42,000 bases of DNA from Rhodopila sp. (lineage in GTDB: Bacteria > Pseudomonadota > Alphaproteobacteria > Acetobacterales > Acetobacteraceae): NCBI GenBank assembly GCA_025355085.1, contig JANXLQ010000114.1:1-42000 (forward strand). The letters are read 5' to 3'. The position numbers were made by a program, and so were the translations under genes. This document shows positions 22,104 through 29,740 of this stretch, piece after piece. Each line of letters opens with the position of its first letter. Position 1 is the stretch's first letter. Under the pieces are notes generated by a model. That model saw only the letters and a list, made by a program, of their open reading frames with translations, made no database searches and was not told where the DNA came from.

Positions 22104-22289
22104 CTACTCCGCTGCGATCGATATTGGAACGAACCCGGCGTCGCGATGCATCAGATGTTCGCGGTCCAGGGCCCTGATTTCCCGGTAGATCGAATCGGTG
22201 ATCTCTCGCGGTGAGAGGGCAAACCAGGCCTGATTGTCGTGACGGCCACGCACACGGGCGTAGGCATCCTGGAAAGTATGTTCGCTCAT
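22104..22289 (-). CDS. Small 61-aa protein, unknown function
   Basis: I do not recognise a family. The ORF encodes MSEHTFQDAYARVRGRHDNQ..., a charged, soluble, mostly helical-looking protein with no signal peptide and no membrane segment. A purine-rich GGCGGGGGGTT lies just before the ATG, which favours real translation. It is the first ORF of the minus-strand run leading into glgE (92-bp gap) and is divergent from the MucR-like gene. The middle (ALSPREITDSIYREIRALDREH) could form one amphipathic helix. It may be a small partner or regulator of the glucan cluster; that is position-based inference only. Confidence 0.5.
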   Translation of the reverse strand: MSEHTFQDAYARVRGRHDNQAWFALSPREITDSIYREIRALDREHLMHRDAGFVPISIAAE

Positions 22290-22342
22290 ATAACCCCCCG
22301 CCTCGTTTCGATCGTTCCGGCGCCCTATTGCGTGGAATGATA

Positions 22343-22386
22343 TTGACGTTAGACGAAATGCTAATACAACGTTAAAAAAACGTCAA
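22343..22386. promoter_or_regulatory. 8-bp dyad TTGACGTT / AACGTCAA in the mucR divergent promoter region
   Basis: TTGACGTT (22343-22350) is matched perfectly by AACGTCAA (22379-22386), with another AACGTT inside at 22369-22374 and an A-run. The block is clearly AT-rich compared with its surroundings and lies 30 bases before the mucR start. Each arm contains TTGACG, so each could act as a -35 element for one of the divergent genes (on the + strand TTGACG-16-TACAAC). MucR/Ros proteins bind AT-rich sites and often control their own gene, which fits, but binding is inferred. Confidence 0.4.
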
Positions 22387-22416
22387 AGCTTCATTTTTGC
22401 ATAGGAACTGACACGA

Positions 22417-22926
22417 ATGTCTGGCCACACTCGATACCTGCTCGCACTGTCTGCCCAAATCGTTGCTGCGCATGCCCGTCATAACGAAGTCCACATGGAC
22501 GCAATAACTGATTCTATCCGGAACGTTTACAATACGTTGGCAGATATCAGTCCGGCCGGTTCGTGGACAGCGGCGCCCGCATCCCACATGCATTCCGGAC
22601 ATAATGGCCTTCAGCACGACCACGCCGAACACTCGCATCGCCCGGCCGACAACACATACGTACATCCCACCTATGGTCAGACGGTGTTCGGCGACCATCT
22701 GGTTTGCATGGAAGACGGGCTGAGCATGAAGATGCTCAAGCGTCATCTGCTGACGGTGCATAACATGACGCCGGACGAATACCGGGCGAAATGGGAATTG
22801 CCGGAAAGCTATCCGATGGTCGCCAGGGAATACGCGAAACTGCGCTCCAGCCTGGCATTGCAGAGCGGTCTTGGCCTGAAGCCCGATGACCGGTCGCCCA
22901 AGGGCCGCAAAGGCCGGATGGGCTAA
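22417..22926 (+). CDS. mucR: MucR/Ros family zinc-finger transcriptional regulator with His-rich linker
   Basis: A 169-aa DNA-binding regulator. The N-terminal part (LALSAQIVAAHARHNEV ... IRNVYNTLADI) is the MucR oligomerisation region. The finger is of the Ros Cys-Asp-His-His type: C97, D100, H110 and H115 in LVCMEDG...KMLKRHLLTVH, followed by the family's NMTPDEYRAKWELPESYPMV. ATG at 22417 with AGGAA nine bases upstream. Unusual: residues 57-74 carry seven histidines (HMHSGHNGLQHDHAEHSH), where MucR proteins normally have a Pro/Ala/Arg linker. This could be an extra metal-binding patch. It is divergent from the glucan/trehalose cluster and is a plausible regulator of it. The symbol denotes family, not proven function. 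Confidence 0.9.
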   Translation: MSGHTRYLLALSAQIVAAHARHNEVHMDAITDSIRNVYNTLADISPAGSWTAAPASHMHSGHNGLQHDHAEHSHRPADNTYVHPTYGQTVFGDHLVCMEDGLSMKMLKRHLLTVHNMTPDEYRAKWELPESYPMVAREYAKLRSSLALQSGLGLKPDDRSPKGRKGRMG

Positions 22927-23052
22927 AATCCGGCATCCAGGATGGGCTGAACCGCCTCGGTCCAGGCACCGCGGACCGGTGGCGAAACAGACGGGCGGTC
23001 GGGTACTAGGGCTGCCGGTTCGTCGCAGCAGCCATCGCCAATCGGGATTGTA

Positions 23053-23140
23053 CGGCAGCATCAAGCTGCCGGGCTTGGCCGGCGCCCTTGCCAGATGGGC
23101 GACGGCCGTATCGCGGCATACAGCCGCCGCCCATCTGGCA
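23053..23140. terminator. Paired hairpins between convergent mucR and ThDP-enzyme genes
   Basis: Two stems occur in the 223-base gap: CGGCAGC/GCTGCCG (23053-23059 and 23065-23071, 5-nt loop) and TGCCAGATGGGCG/CGCCCATCTGGCA (23089-23101 and 23128-23140, perfect 13 bp, 26-nt loop). The second sits 10 bases from the end of the minus-strand gene. They are placed to act as a bidirectional terminator, but lack T-runs, so the role is inferred. Confidence 0.4.
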
Positions 23141-23149
23141 GGCGTTCGT

Positions 23150-24910
23150 TCAACCGCGCTTCTTGGCCGGAGACACGCGATGCACCGGCGCGGCGACCCG
23201 TTTGGCCTTAGGTGCGGGTTTCGGTGGAGTCTTACCAGCCCGAAGATCGGCAATTGTTGCCCGCGTGGTGATCTGATCGGGGTTGGTGCGCAGCTCGATC
23301 AGTGCCGGCTTGCCGCTTTCGACCGCACGGCGGAAGGCGGGGCCGAATTCCTCGGTGGTGGTGACGACTTCGCCGTGGCCGCCGAACGCCTCGATGTATT
23401 TGCAGAAGTCGGGGTTGGTCAGCGCGGTGCCGGACACGCGCCAGGGGTAGGCTTTTTCCTGATGCATACGGATCGTGCCGTACATCTGGTTGTTAAACAC
23501 CATGATGATCGGGGCGACGCCGTGGTGAAAGGCGGTGGCGATCTCTTGCCCCGTCATCATGAAGCCGCCATCGCCGACCATGCCGACGACCATGCGATCC
23601 GGAAACGCGATCTTCGCACCGACTGCAGCCGGAACGCTGTAACCCATCGCGCCGTTGGTCGGCCCGATGTAGCGCTGGCCTTCCTTAAAGTTCAGGAATC
23701 GAGTCGCCCAACCCGCGAAATTGCCGGCGTCGGTGGTGACGATGGCATCCGGGGTCAGCATCGTTTCCAGTTCGCGCATCACCGTGCCGAGGTTCAAATT
23801 GCCCTCATAATTCGGCACGGCGCGCTGGGCTTCTCTTAATGACCGCAGTTCCTGCGTCCATTTGCCCCAAACCGGCTTCACCGGATCAAGGCCCGCCGCC
23901 GCGATGGCGAACGTATTCAGGTCGGACACAATCCCCAGGGCGGTGCGGAAAACCCGGCCGATATCGGCCCCGTCCGGTAGAACCTGAACGATCGGCGTAC
24001 TACCCGCCATATCCAGCAGTGTGTACCCTTGTGTCACTGCGTCACCGAGCCGGCTGCCGATGGCGAGGATAAGGTCGGCTTCTTGCAGCTTGCCGATCAA
24101 CCCCGGGTCCGATCCGACGCCCAAATCTCCGGCGAAATTATCCTGACTGCCGTCGTAGTGCGCCTGACGGCGGAACCCGACCGTCACCGGAACATTGTTT
24201 TCCAACAGGAATGTGTGCAACGCCGCGCGGCCGGCCTGCGTCCAGCAGGAGCCGCCAACGATGGCGATCGGCTTCTTCGCTTTGGTGAGTAAAGACCGCA
24301 TTTTCAGCATCGCCGCCGGATCGGGGAAGGCGGGGCTGACGTCGCCTCGGGGCAGGTCCGGGATTTGCACCTGGTCTTTCTGCATTTCCTCCGACAGCGC
24401 GATCACCACCGGGCCGGGGCGTCCGCGGGTCGCGACATCGACCGCATGGGCAACGACCTCGGGGATGCGTTTGGCGTGGTCGATTTGGGTGACCCATTTC
24501 GCCAGCGGGGCGAACATCTGGCGGTAATCGACTTCCTGGAAGGCGTCGCGGCCGGTGTCCATGTGGGGGATTTGCCCAACAAACAACAGCATCGGCGTGC
24601 TGTCCTGGAACGCGACATGGACCCCGATCGCGCCATGACAGGCACCCGGGCCGCGAGTCACCATCGCCGCCGCCGGCCGTCCGGTGAGTTTGCCGTAAGC
24701 GTCGGCCATATTGACCGCCCCAGCCTCAAACCGGCACGTCACAAGTTTGATTTTGCCGCCCTGGTCATAAAGACCGTCGAGCGTATCGAGGAAGCTTTCG
24801 CCCGGTACCTCAAACACATGGTCGATGCCTTGCGCGACGAGTGCGTCCGCGAGCACTTTTCCGCCGTGCCGCAAAACGGTCTGCGCTTTCCGCGCCTTGG
24901 TAAGGTCCAT
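23150..24910 (-). CDS. Thiamine diphosphate-dependent enzyme, acetolactate synthase-like
   Basis: A 586-aa member of the ThDP family that includes acetolactate synthase large subunit, glyoxylate carboligase and oxalyl-CoA decarboxylase. The order is PYR domain (GIDHVFEVPGES, catalytic E62 in RFEAGAVNMADAYGK), central Rossmann domain (KKPIAIVGGSCW), then PP domain with the GDG...NN ThDP-Mg motif (GDGGFMMTGQEIATAF...VFNN). ATG at 24910 follows GGGAG; the earlier track start has no support. The C-terminus is a Lys/Pro/Ala-rich tail (KTPPKPAPKAKR) unusual for the family. There is no ilvN-like regulatory subunit beside it, so it is probably not the biosynthetic IlvB. The substrate is unknown. Confidence 0.82.
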   Translation of the reverse strand: MDLTKARKAQTVLRHGGKVLADALVAQGIDHVFEVPGESFLDTLDGLYDQGGKIKLVTCRFEAGAVNMADAYGKLTGRPAAAMVTRGPGACHGAIGVHVAFQDSTPMLLFVGQIPHMDTGRDAFQEVDYRQMFAPLAKWVTQIDHAKRIPEVVAHAVDVATRGRPGPVVIALSEEMQKDQVQIPDLPRGDVSPAFPDPAAMLKMRSLLTKAKKPIAIVGGSCWTQAGRAALHTFLLENNVPVTVGFRRQAHYDGSQDNFAGDLGVGSDPGLIGKLQEADLILAIGSRLGDAVTQGYTLLDMAGSTPIVQVLPDGADIGRVFRTALGIVSDLNTFAIAAAGLDPVKPVWGKWTQELRSLREAQRAVPNYEGNLNLGTVMRELETMLTPDAIVTTDAGNFAGWATRFLNFKEGQRYIGPTNGAMGYSVPAAVGAKIAFPDRMVVGMVGDGGFMMTGQEIATAFHHGVAPIIMVFNNQMYGTIRMHQEKAYPWRVSGTALTNPDFCKYIEAFGGHGEVVTTTEEFGPAFRRAVESGKPALIELRTNPDQITTRATIADLRAGKTPPKPAPKAKRVAAPVHRVSPAKKRG

Positions 24911-24967
24911 CTGATGTTTTCTCCCGGTTGGTCTCGATTGCGGCAAGATAGGCGAGCGGCCCCGCCG

Positions 24968-25086
24968 CGTCACGCCCGCCTATCATCGTCACGCCCGCCT
25001 ATCATCGTCACGCCCGCCTATCGTCGTCACGCCCGCCTATCATCGTCACGCCCGCCTATCGTCGTCACGCCCGCCTATCATCGTCA
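24968..25086. repeat. Tandem repeat, 19-bp unit, six copies plus a partial
   Basis: Unit CGTCACGCCCGCCTATCRT starts at 24968, 24987, 25006, 25025, 25044 and 25063, with a partial seventh at 25082. The only variation seen is CAT versus CGT at the unit end (pattern A,A,G,A,G,A). It lies between the ThDP-enzyme start (24910) and the Lrp-like gene (25273) and runs straight into a palindrome at 25086. The 362-base stretch 24911-25272 holds no other gene. There are no spacers, so it is not CRISPR. Confidence 0.9.
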
Positions 25087-25107
25087 TGGTGGGCGAAGGC
25101 CCACCAT
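25086..25107. repeat. Intergenic palindrome ATGGTGGGC-GAAG-GCCCACCAT
   Basis: A perfect 9-bp stem with a 4-nt GAAG loop, flanked by CGTC on the left and CCACGCC on the right. The plan (CGTCAT, stem, ATCCAC) matches units at 417-439 and, in the opposite orientation, 40824-40846. Member of a probable dispersed palindromic family; it abuts the 19-bp tandem array. Confidence 0.6.
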
Positions 25108-25272
25108 CCACGCCTTGCGGTGCCGGTTTCGGTGAAGTCGGCGGTGGAGGGCGCAACCGTCTCTGACATCGACATAATCGGCCCCGCTATCGCCCCCACC
25201 GCTCCTCGCGTTAACATGCTAACCGCAGGGGCGGGTTACGATGACCGCCGGTCCGGATACCAGGAGGCAACG

Positions 25273-25530
25273 ATGCGAGCGATCTTCGTGCAGATCAAAT
25301 GCGAGATGGGGCAGGCGTATCGCGTGGCGCGGGAGGCCGCCGACACAATCCCCGAAATGTCGGAGTTGTTCTCTACATCCGGGCAATACGATCTGCTGGG
25401 GAAATTCTATCTGGAGGCGGATCAGGACATTGGGCTATTCGTGACCGAGAAGGTCCAGACGTTGCCGGGGGTCAAGGACACCTACACGCTGATCGCGTTC
25501 AATGCGTTCGGTGGAGGTGGCGGGCGGTAG
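25273..25530 (+). CDS. Stand-alone Lrp/AsnC ligand-binding (RAM) domain protein
   Basis: An 85-aa protein equal to the C-terminal effector-sensing domain of Lrp/AsnC regulators, with no helix-turn-helix. A textbook AGGAGG sits at 25262-25267, five bases before the ATG at 25273, so the long upstream extension in the ORF track is wrong. The pattern AIFVQIKCEMGQAYRVAREA ... ISELFSTSGQYDLLGKF-like ... LPGVKDTYTLIAFNAF is the alpha/beta RAM fold (TSGQYDLL is the family signature). Such solo domains bind amino acids or modulate full-length Lrp partners. The Gly-rich end (GGGGGR) is unstructured. It is convergent with the MFS gene downstream. Confidence 0.85.
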   Translation: MRAIFVQIKCEMGQAYRVAREAADTIPEMSELFSTSGQYDLLGKFYLEADQDIGLFVTEKVQTLPGVKDTYTLIAFNAFGGGGGR

Positions 25531-25659
25531 GCGGCAACGCCGTTGCGGCGACTTATTTTGGGCGAGACGGACCTTCGCACCGGATTATCGCACGCCTCAG
25601 ACCGCTGATTTTGACGAAGCACACTTCGCTGTGGAATTTTTGAATCGGCCACCTAAATC

Positions 25660-25696
25660 GATAACAGACTGCTGACAAGGACCTGTTATCAGTCTG
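25660..25696. terminator. Overlapping inverted repeats between convergent genes
   Basis: GATAACAG (25660-25667) pairs with CTGTTATC (25683-25690), and CAGACTG (25665-25671) can alternatively pair with CAGTCTG (25690-25696). The pair lies at the 3' end of the minus-strand MFS gene, facing the Lrp-like gene. Two mutually exclusive stems are visible. A terminator role is a weak inference. Confidence 0.25.
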
Positions 25697-27005
25697 CTTG
25701 CAAACTGATCTCGGCCTTTGGTTCGGAACCAACGGCATCGCGGATATCCAGGCAGAACGCCGCGATCAGAGCTGAGATCAGGCCGAGTAGGGCAAGTCCA
25801 AACAAACCACCGGCGTAGCTGCCGGTAACATCCCGGATCACGCCAACATACCAGGGGCCGAAAAATCCGCCGAGGTTGCCGATGGAATTGATCCAGGCGA
25901 AAGAAGCGGCGGCTGCGCTGCCGGTCAGGAACATCGGCGGCATCGCCCAGAACGGGCCTTTCGAGCCATAAAAACCGATAGCCGCGATCGACATGCCGAC
26001 CAGCGCCCACCAGGTACCCATGGTCAATCCAGCGACAATCAGGCCAACCGTGGACACAACGCAGGCACCAAGCAGGTTCCAGCGGCGTTCCTTCATTCGG
26101 TCGGATATGCGGCCCCAGACAACCAGGCTGACACCGCCGCAAAGGTAGGGCAGCGTGGTCAGCCAACCGACAGTCATGTTGTTGGTGACACCTATCGACT
26201 TAATGATCTGTGGAATGAAGAACAACATGCCAAGACTGGCGGTAACAATACCAAAATAGTTTAGGGACAGCAAAAGAACCTTGGGGTCGAACATCCCCTG
26301 CAACACGCTGAACGTCCGAACGGCTTCCTTGGCCTGTCGTTCGGAATCCAGTTTGGCCTTAAGCCACGCTTTTTCCTCAACGGTCAGGAAACTGGCTTGC
26401 TCCGGCCGGTCGGTCATCACGAATAGCGTTGCAATGCCGAATAAGACGGTGGGAACAGCTTCGGCGATATACATGATCTGCCAGCCTCGCAGCCCGAACA
26501 GTCCGTCAAGACTAAGAAGGCCGGTGGAAATTGGCGCACCGCCGGCTACTGCCACGACAAATCCCGCCAGAATACCGGAGACGATGCGCGCGTGATGGTA
26601 GGCCGGGAACCAATAGGTAAAATACAACACCATCCCGGGGAAGAAACCAGCCTCGGCGACGCCCAGCAGAAAGCGAACGGCGGCGAAGCTGACCGGGCCG
26701 GTGACCAGCGCGGTCAATCCGGCGAGGATGCCCCAGGTGATCATGATCCGTGCGATCCAAAGGCGCGCGCCAACCTTTTCCATAATGATATTGCTGGGAA
26801 CCTCGAACAGGAAATAGCCCCAGTAGAATGTGCCGACCGCGAATCCGAAGGCTGTGGCGGACAGGCCGAGGTCGCCCCGCATGGTAAGGCCGGCAAATGT
26901 GACGTTGATTCGGTCGATATAGCAAAGACTATAGGTGATAAAGGCAAACGGAAGCAGCCTCAGGTAGATCTTCCGCATTGCGGATTTCTCGATTGCGTCA
27001 ACCAT
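25689..27005 (-). CDS. MFS transporter, anion:cation symporter (ACS) family
   Basis: A 438-aa membrane protein with 12 predicted helices. The N-terminal LLPFAFITYSLCYIDRINVTFA and the helix 2 region FLFEVPSNIIMEKVGARLWIAR are characteristic of the ACS family (tartrate, phthalate, glucarate and other organic-acid carriers). ATG at 27005 follows AGGGGGGCGGC; the track's earlier start adds a non-conserved Pro/Gly-rich lead. The next gene upstream on the same strand encodes a CoA-transferase, separated by about 310 bp and a short tandem repeat. Import of an organic acid for CoA activation is a reasonable guess, not shown. Confidence 0.88.
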   Translation of the reverse strand: MVDAIEKSAMRKIYLRLLPFAFITYSLCYIDRINVTFAGLTMRGDLGLSATAFGFAVGTFYWGYFLFEVPSNIIMEKVGARLWIARIMITWGILAGLTALVTGPVSFAAVRFLLGVAEAGFFPGMVLYFTYWFPAYHHARIVSGILAGFVVAVAGGAPISTGLLSLDGLFGLRGWQIMYIAEAVPTVLFGIATLFVMTDRPEQASFLTVEEKAWLKAKLDSERQAKEAVRTFSVLQGMFDPKVLLLSLNYFGIVTASLGMLFFIPQIIKSIGVTNNMTVGWLTTLPYLCGGVSLVVWGRISDRMKERRWNLLGACVVSTVGLIVAGLTMGTWWALVGMSIAAIGFYGSKGPFWAMPPMFLTGSAAAASFAWINSIGNLGGFFGPWYVGVIRDVTGSYAGGLFGLALLGLISALIAAFCLDIRDAVGSEPKAEISLQAD

Positions 27006-27162
27006 GCCGCCCCCCTTTTGCTCCGGCCCCCCTTTTATGGAAGGTCGCGGAATACTCAAAAATCAAAACGTGTTCATCGATTCTATGTCTCGCTATGCTG
27101 ACGTTTTCCGCACGGTCAGGCAACTGAATTCAACAGCAGCGATATCGCTGACTGGTTGGATT

Positions 27163-27219
27163 GAACAGCCCGGGCTTAGTCGAACAGCCTGAACTTAGTC
27201 GGACAGCCCGGGCTTAGTC
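27163..27219. repeat. Second tandem repeat with 19-bp unit, three copies
   Basis: Units GAACAGCCCGGGCTTAGTC start at 27163, 27182 (variant CCTGAACT) and 27201 (GGACAG start), with a partial copy at 27220. Copies 1 and 3 contain the palindrome AGCCCGGGCT. It sits in the 312-base gap between the MFS start (27005) and the CoA-transferase end (27318). Nothing else was recognised in that gap. Confidence 0.8.
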
Positions 27220-27317
27220 GAACAAATGCAGATCGGACAGATGATGGCCCCTTCCTTGAATGTAAATGGACGGCGTTGCGGGTTCGCCGTCATCCGTCGT
27301 GTCGTGCTTCCACACAA

Positions 27318-28460
27318 TCATCCTATCACCTTCTCGTCACGCAACGACCGCAGGCGTTCGGCATCATATCCCAGCAGCCTGCCCAAAACCTCGTCCGTAT
27401 GCTGGCCCGGGGTTGGCACCGGTCCCACCCGGCCCGGCGTATGCGACATTTTCACCGTCACGCCCGGCACATAAACCTCACCGGCAACCGGATCGTCCAT
27501 CTTCACCATCATCTCGCGCGCCCACATGTGCGGGTCTTTCACGACTTCGGGAATGGTCCGCACCGGCGCAACCGGCACACCGAGTTCAAGCAACGTCGTA
27601 ACAATTTCATCAACCGTCCGAGACGCGCACCACGCATCCAGCGCGGCTCGGCGCGCATCGGCGGCGGCGGGAACGATCGGGCTCGTATCGGCTCCGGGGC
27701 CTGAAACCAATGTCATCAGCCGCGTCGCCATCTCACGCCCCACAGCGGAAATCACCACATAGCCGTCCTTGGCGCGATAAGGGGGGCGGCCGGTCTCGCC
27801 GCCCTCCTCACCCGTCGAAAGATAGTAAGAGCTTGGAATCTCAACCATCGTCAGCGCGGAATCCAGCAGGCAGACATCCACCATTTGGCCCTCGCCGGTG
27901 CGGTCGCGATGCCGCAGCGCAGCCAGCGTGCCGATGGTCGCGTGCAGCGCGGTGTATCGATCGACGACCGAGGACGCGACGCCCAGGGGCTGCCCAACCG
28001 GCCTGCCGGTTAGGTCCATCAAACCACTCATGGCCTGACCCAAAGGGTCGAACGCCGGCCGTTCGGTGTAAGGACCGTATTGGCCGAAGCCCGAAACCGA
28101 CGTCAGGATGATGCCGCTGTTGATCGCCTTCAGCGATTCATAGCCAAACCCCATCGCCGCCATCGTGCCGGGGCGAAAGTTTTCCAGCACCACATCGGAT
28201 CGCCTGACCAGATCGGTGAAGATCGCCTTGCCCTCGGCGCTGCGCATGTCGAGGCAAATGCTTTTTTTGCCACGGTTATAGACGCTGAAATAGATACTTT
28301 GGCCCCGCACCATGGGCGGGTTTTTGCGCGTTTCCTCGCCGCCGATCCGCTCGATTTTGATCACCTCCGCGCCGAGGTCGGACAAGATCATGCCGCCGCG
28401 CGGCCCGGCCTGATAGCGGGCCAGTTCAAGCACGCGTATTCCGTCGAGACTGAGGGTCAT
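27318..28460 (-). CDS. Class III (CaiB/BaiF) CoA-transferase
   Basis: A single-domain 380-aa CoA-transferase, the usual size. It opens with LDGIRVLELARYQAGPRGGM, has DLGAEVIKIERIGGEETR and the RGKKSICLDMRS segment, and places the catalytic Asp at D167 in ASSVVDRYTA. The small-domain end has TPGQHTDEVLGRLLGY, the normal C-terminal motif. ATG at 28460 has a strong GGGAGGAAACC. The acyl substrate is unknown. It is divergent from the ABC-type binding protein gene across about 250 bp, a likely shared promoter region. Overall resemblance is to the formyl-CoA transferase / succinyl-CoA-dependent acid transferase branch. Confidence 0.88.
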   Translation of the reverse strand: MTLSLDGIRVLELARYQAGPRGGMILSDLGAEVIKIERIGGEETRKNPPMVRGQSIYFSVYNRGKKSICLDMRSAEGKAIFTDLVRRSDVVLENFRPGTMAAMGFGYESLKAINSGIILTSVSGFGQYGPYTERPAFDPLGQAMSGLMDLTGRPVGQPLGVASSVVDRYTALHATIGTLAALRHRDRTGEGQMVDVCLLDSALTMVEIPSSYYLSTGEEGGETGRPPYRAKDGYVVISAVGREMATRLMTLVSGPGADTSPIVPAAADARRAALDAWCASRTVDEIVTTLLELGVPVAPVRTIPEVVKDPHMWAREMMVKMDDPVAGEVYVPGVTVKMSHTPGRVGPVPTPGQHTDEVLGRLLGYDAERLRSLRDEKVIG

Positions 28461-28709
28461 GGTTTCCTCCCGAGTTTGGGATCATGAAGAACCACCGGGC
28501 GGGTTGGCGCAAGCTTTCTCCGGGATCGCCGATGCGGCAACACGACGAACGCATCGGTCGCTCAAGAAATAAGATGGTCCATCGTGACCCTCCGACATTC
28601 GGGCCAAACCGAGCTTGTGCCTTTCGCGGCAGTAACCGATAGTTGGGCGATGCGGAGGGCATACGTGCTCGGTAAGCACAACTGATCTACTGTGATGGAG
28701 CCAAACACC

Positions 28710-29729
28710 ATGCAAGGATCGTTTCGGAAATATGCGCTCGCTGCGGTGCTGTCGCTGTTCGCCCTGGCCATGACGCCGCAGGTAAGGGCCGAAGCCAACC
28801 AGGTACGCATCGTCATGCCGTACGGGCTGGGCTACCTTCCCACGTATGTCGCGGTTGACCGTGGCCTGATAGAGAAGCACGCCAAAGCCGCCGGCCTGGG
28901 CGACATCAAGGTTACGCTGATGCACATGGCCAGCGGCCCGGCGAGCAGCGACCTTCTGCTGGCTGGCGACGCCGATCTGGCAATGGGGGGCTTCGGTCCC
29001 GCCTTCGTCTTGTGGGACAAGACCCGGGGCGCTGGCAAGGTGCGGGTCGTCACGCCATTATCCAGTTCGCCCATATTGCTTCTGACAAACGACCCGCGCA
29101 TTCACAGCATACGCGACTTCGGCCCCAACGATCGTATCGCCGTCAGCGCGATCAAGGTCACGGCCCAGGCACTGACCCTGCAAATGGCCGCAGCCAGGGA
29201 ATACGGTTGGGAAGAGCGGTTTCGGTTGGATCCGAATATGGTTTCGATGTCCAATCCGGACGGCTTGGCAATGCTGTTAAGCGGCGCCGGGCCAATACGG
29301 TCCCAGGCCGCGATAATTCCGTTCAGCGTCGAGGCGCTGGAGTCCGGAAAGGTTCATCAGGTGTTGAGTTCGGCAGACTATCTGGAGCACGGTTCCTCCA
29401 TCTCCGTCCTGTACGCCGGCGCCGGCTTCCACGACAACAATCCGAAGCTGTACGCCGCCACCGCCGCCGCGTTCGAAGAGGCGTTCGACTTCATCCATCG
29501 GCACCCCCGCGAATCAGCCGAACTCTACGTCGCGCGCGAACCGCAGAAGCACAATCTGGCCTGGATCGAAGCGATGATCGTCGATCCCCGGACGATCATC
29601 TATAGTTCCACCCCGCGCGGACTAAAAAAGCATGCCGACTTCATGTATGCCGCCGGCACGCTCAAGACCAAACCCGAGAAATGGCAAGATTTAGTGTGGG
29701 ACAACCTGTGGACCAAAGACGGCAGCTAG
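28710..29729 (+). CDS. ABC transporter substrate-binding protein, NMT1/SsuA-like (orphan)
   Basis: A 339-aa periplasmic protein of the nitrate/sulfonate/taurine/thiamine-precursor binding group. The signal peptide is clear: FRKYALAAVLSLFALAM then a cleavage-like VRAEA. Mature motifs are IVMPYGLGYLPTYVAVDRGL, the DLLLAGDADLAMGGFGPAF ligand loop, and SIRDFGPNDRIAVSAI. The ATG at 28710 was chosen because GGAG lies nine bases upstream; the GTG/ATG at 28692/28695 would add six residues. No ABC permease or ATPase is adjacent, so it either works with distant components or has another sensing role. Divergent from the CoA-transferase; the SDR gene converges on its 3' end 11 bases away. Confidence 0.85.
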   Translation: MQGSFRKYALAAVLSLFALAMTPQVRAEANQVRIVMPYGLGYLPTYVAVDRGLIEKHAKAAGLGDIKVTLMHMASGPASSDLLLAGDADLAMGGFGPAFVLWDKTRGAGKVRVVTPLSSSPILLLTNDPRIHSIRDFGPNDRIAVSAIKVTAQALTLQMAAAREYGWEERFRLDPNMVSMSNPDGLAMLLSGAGPIRSQAAIIPFSVEALESGKVHQVLSSADYLEHGSSISVLYAGAGFHDNNPKLYAATAAAFEEAFDFIHRHPRESAELYVAREPQKHNLAWIEAMIVDPRTIIYSSTPRGLKKHADFMYAAGTLKTKPEKWQDLVWDNLWTKDGS

Positions 29730-29740
29730 CCGCAACGATC

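Noticed and set aside
22886-23839. 317-aa plus-strand ORF after mucR
   Set aside because: Mostly antisense to the ThDP enzyme gene and crossing hairpins; no domain.
24968-25086. Possible CRISPR array
   Set aside because: The 19-bp units are directly adjacent with no spacers and there are no cas genes; it is a simple tandem repeat.
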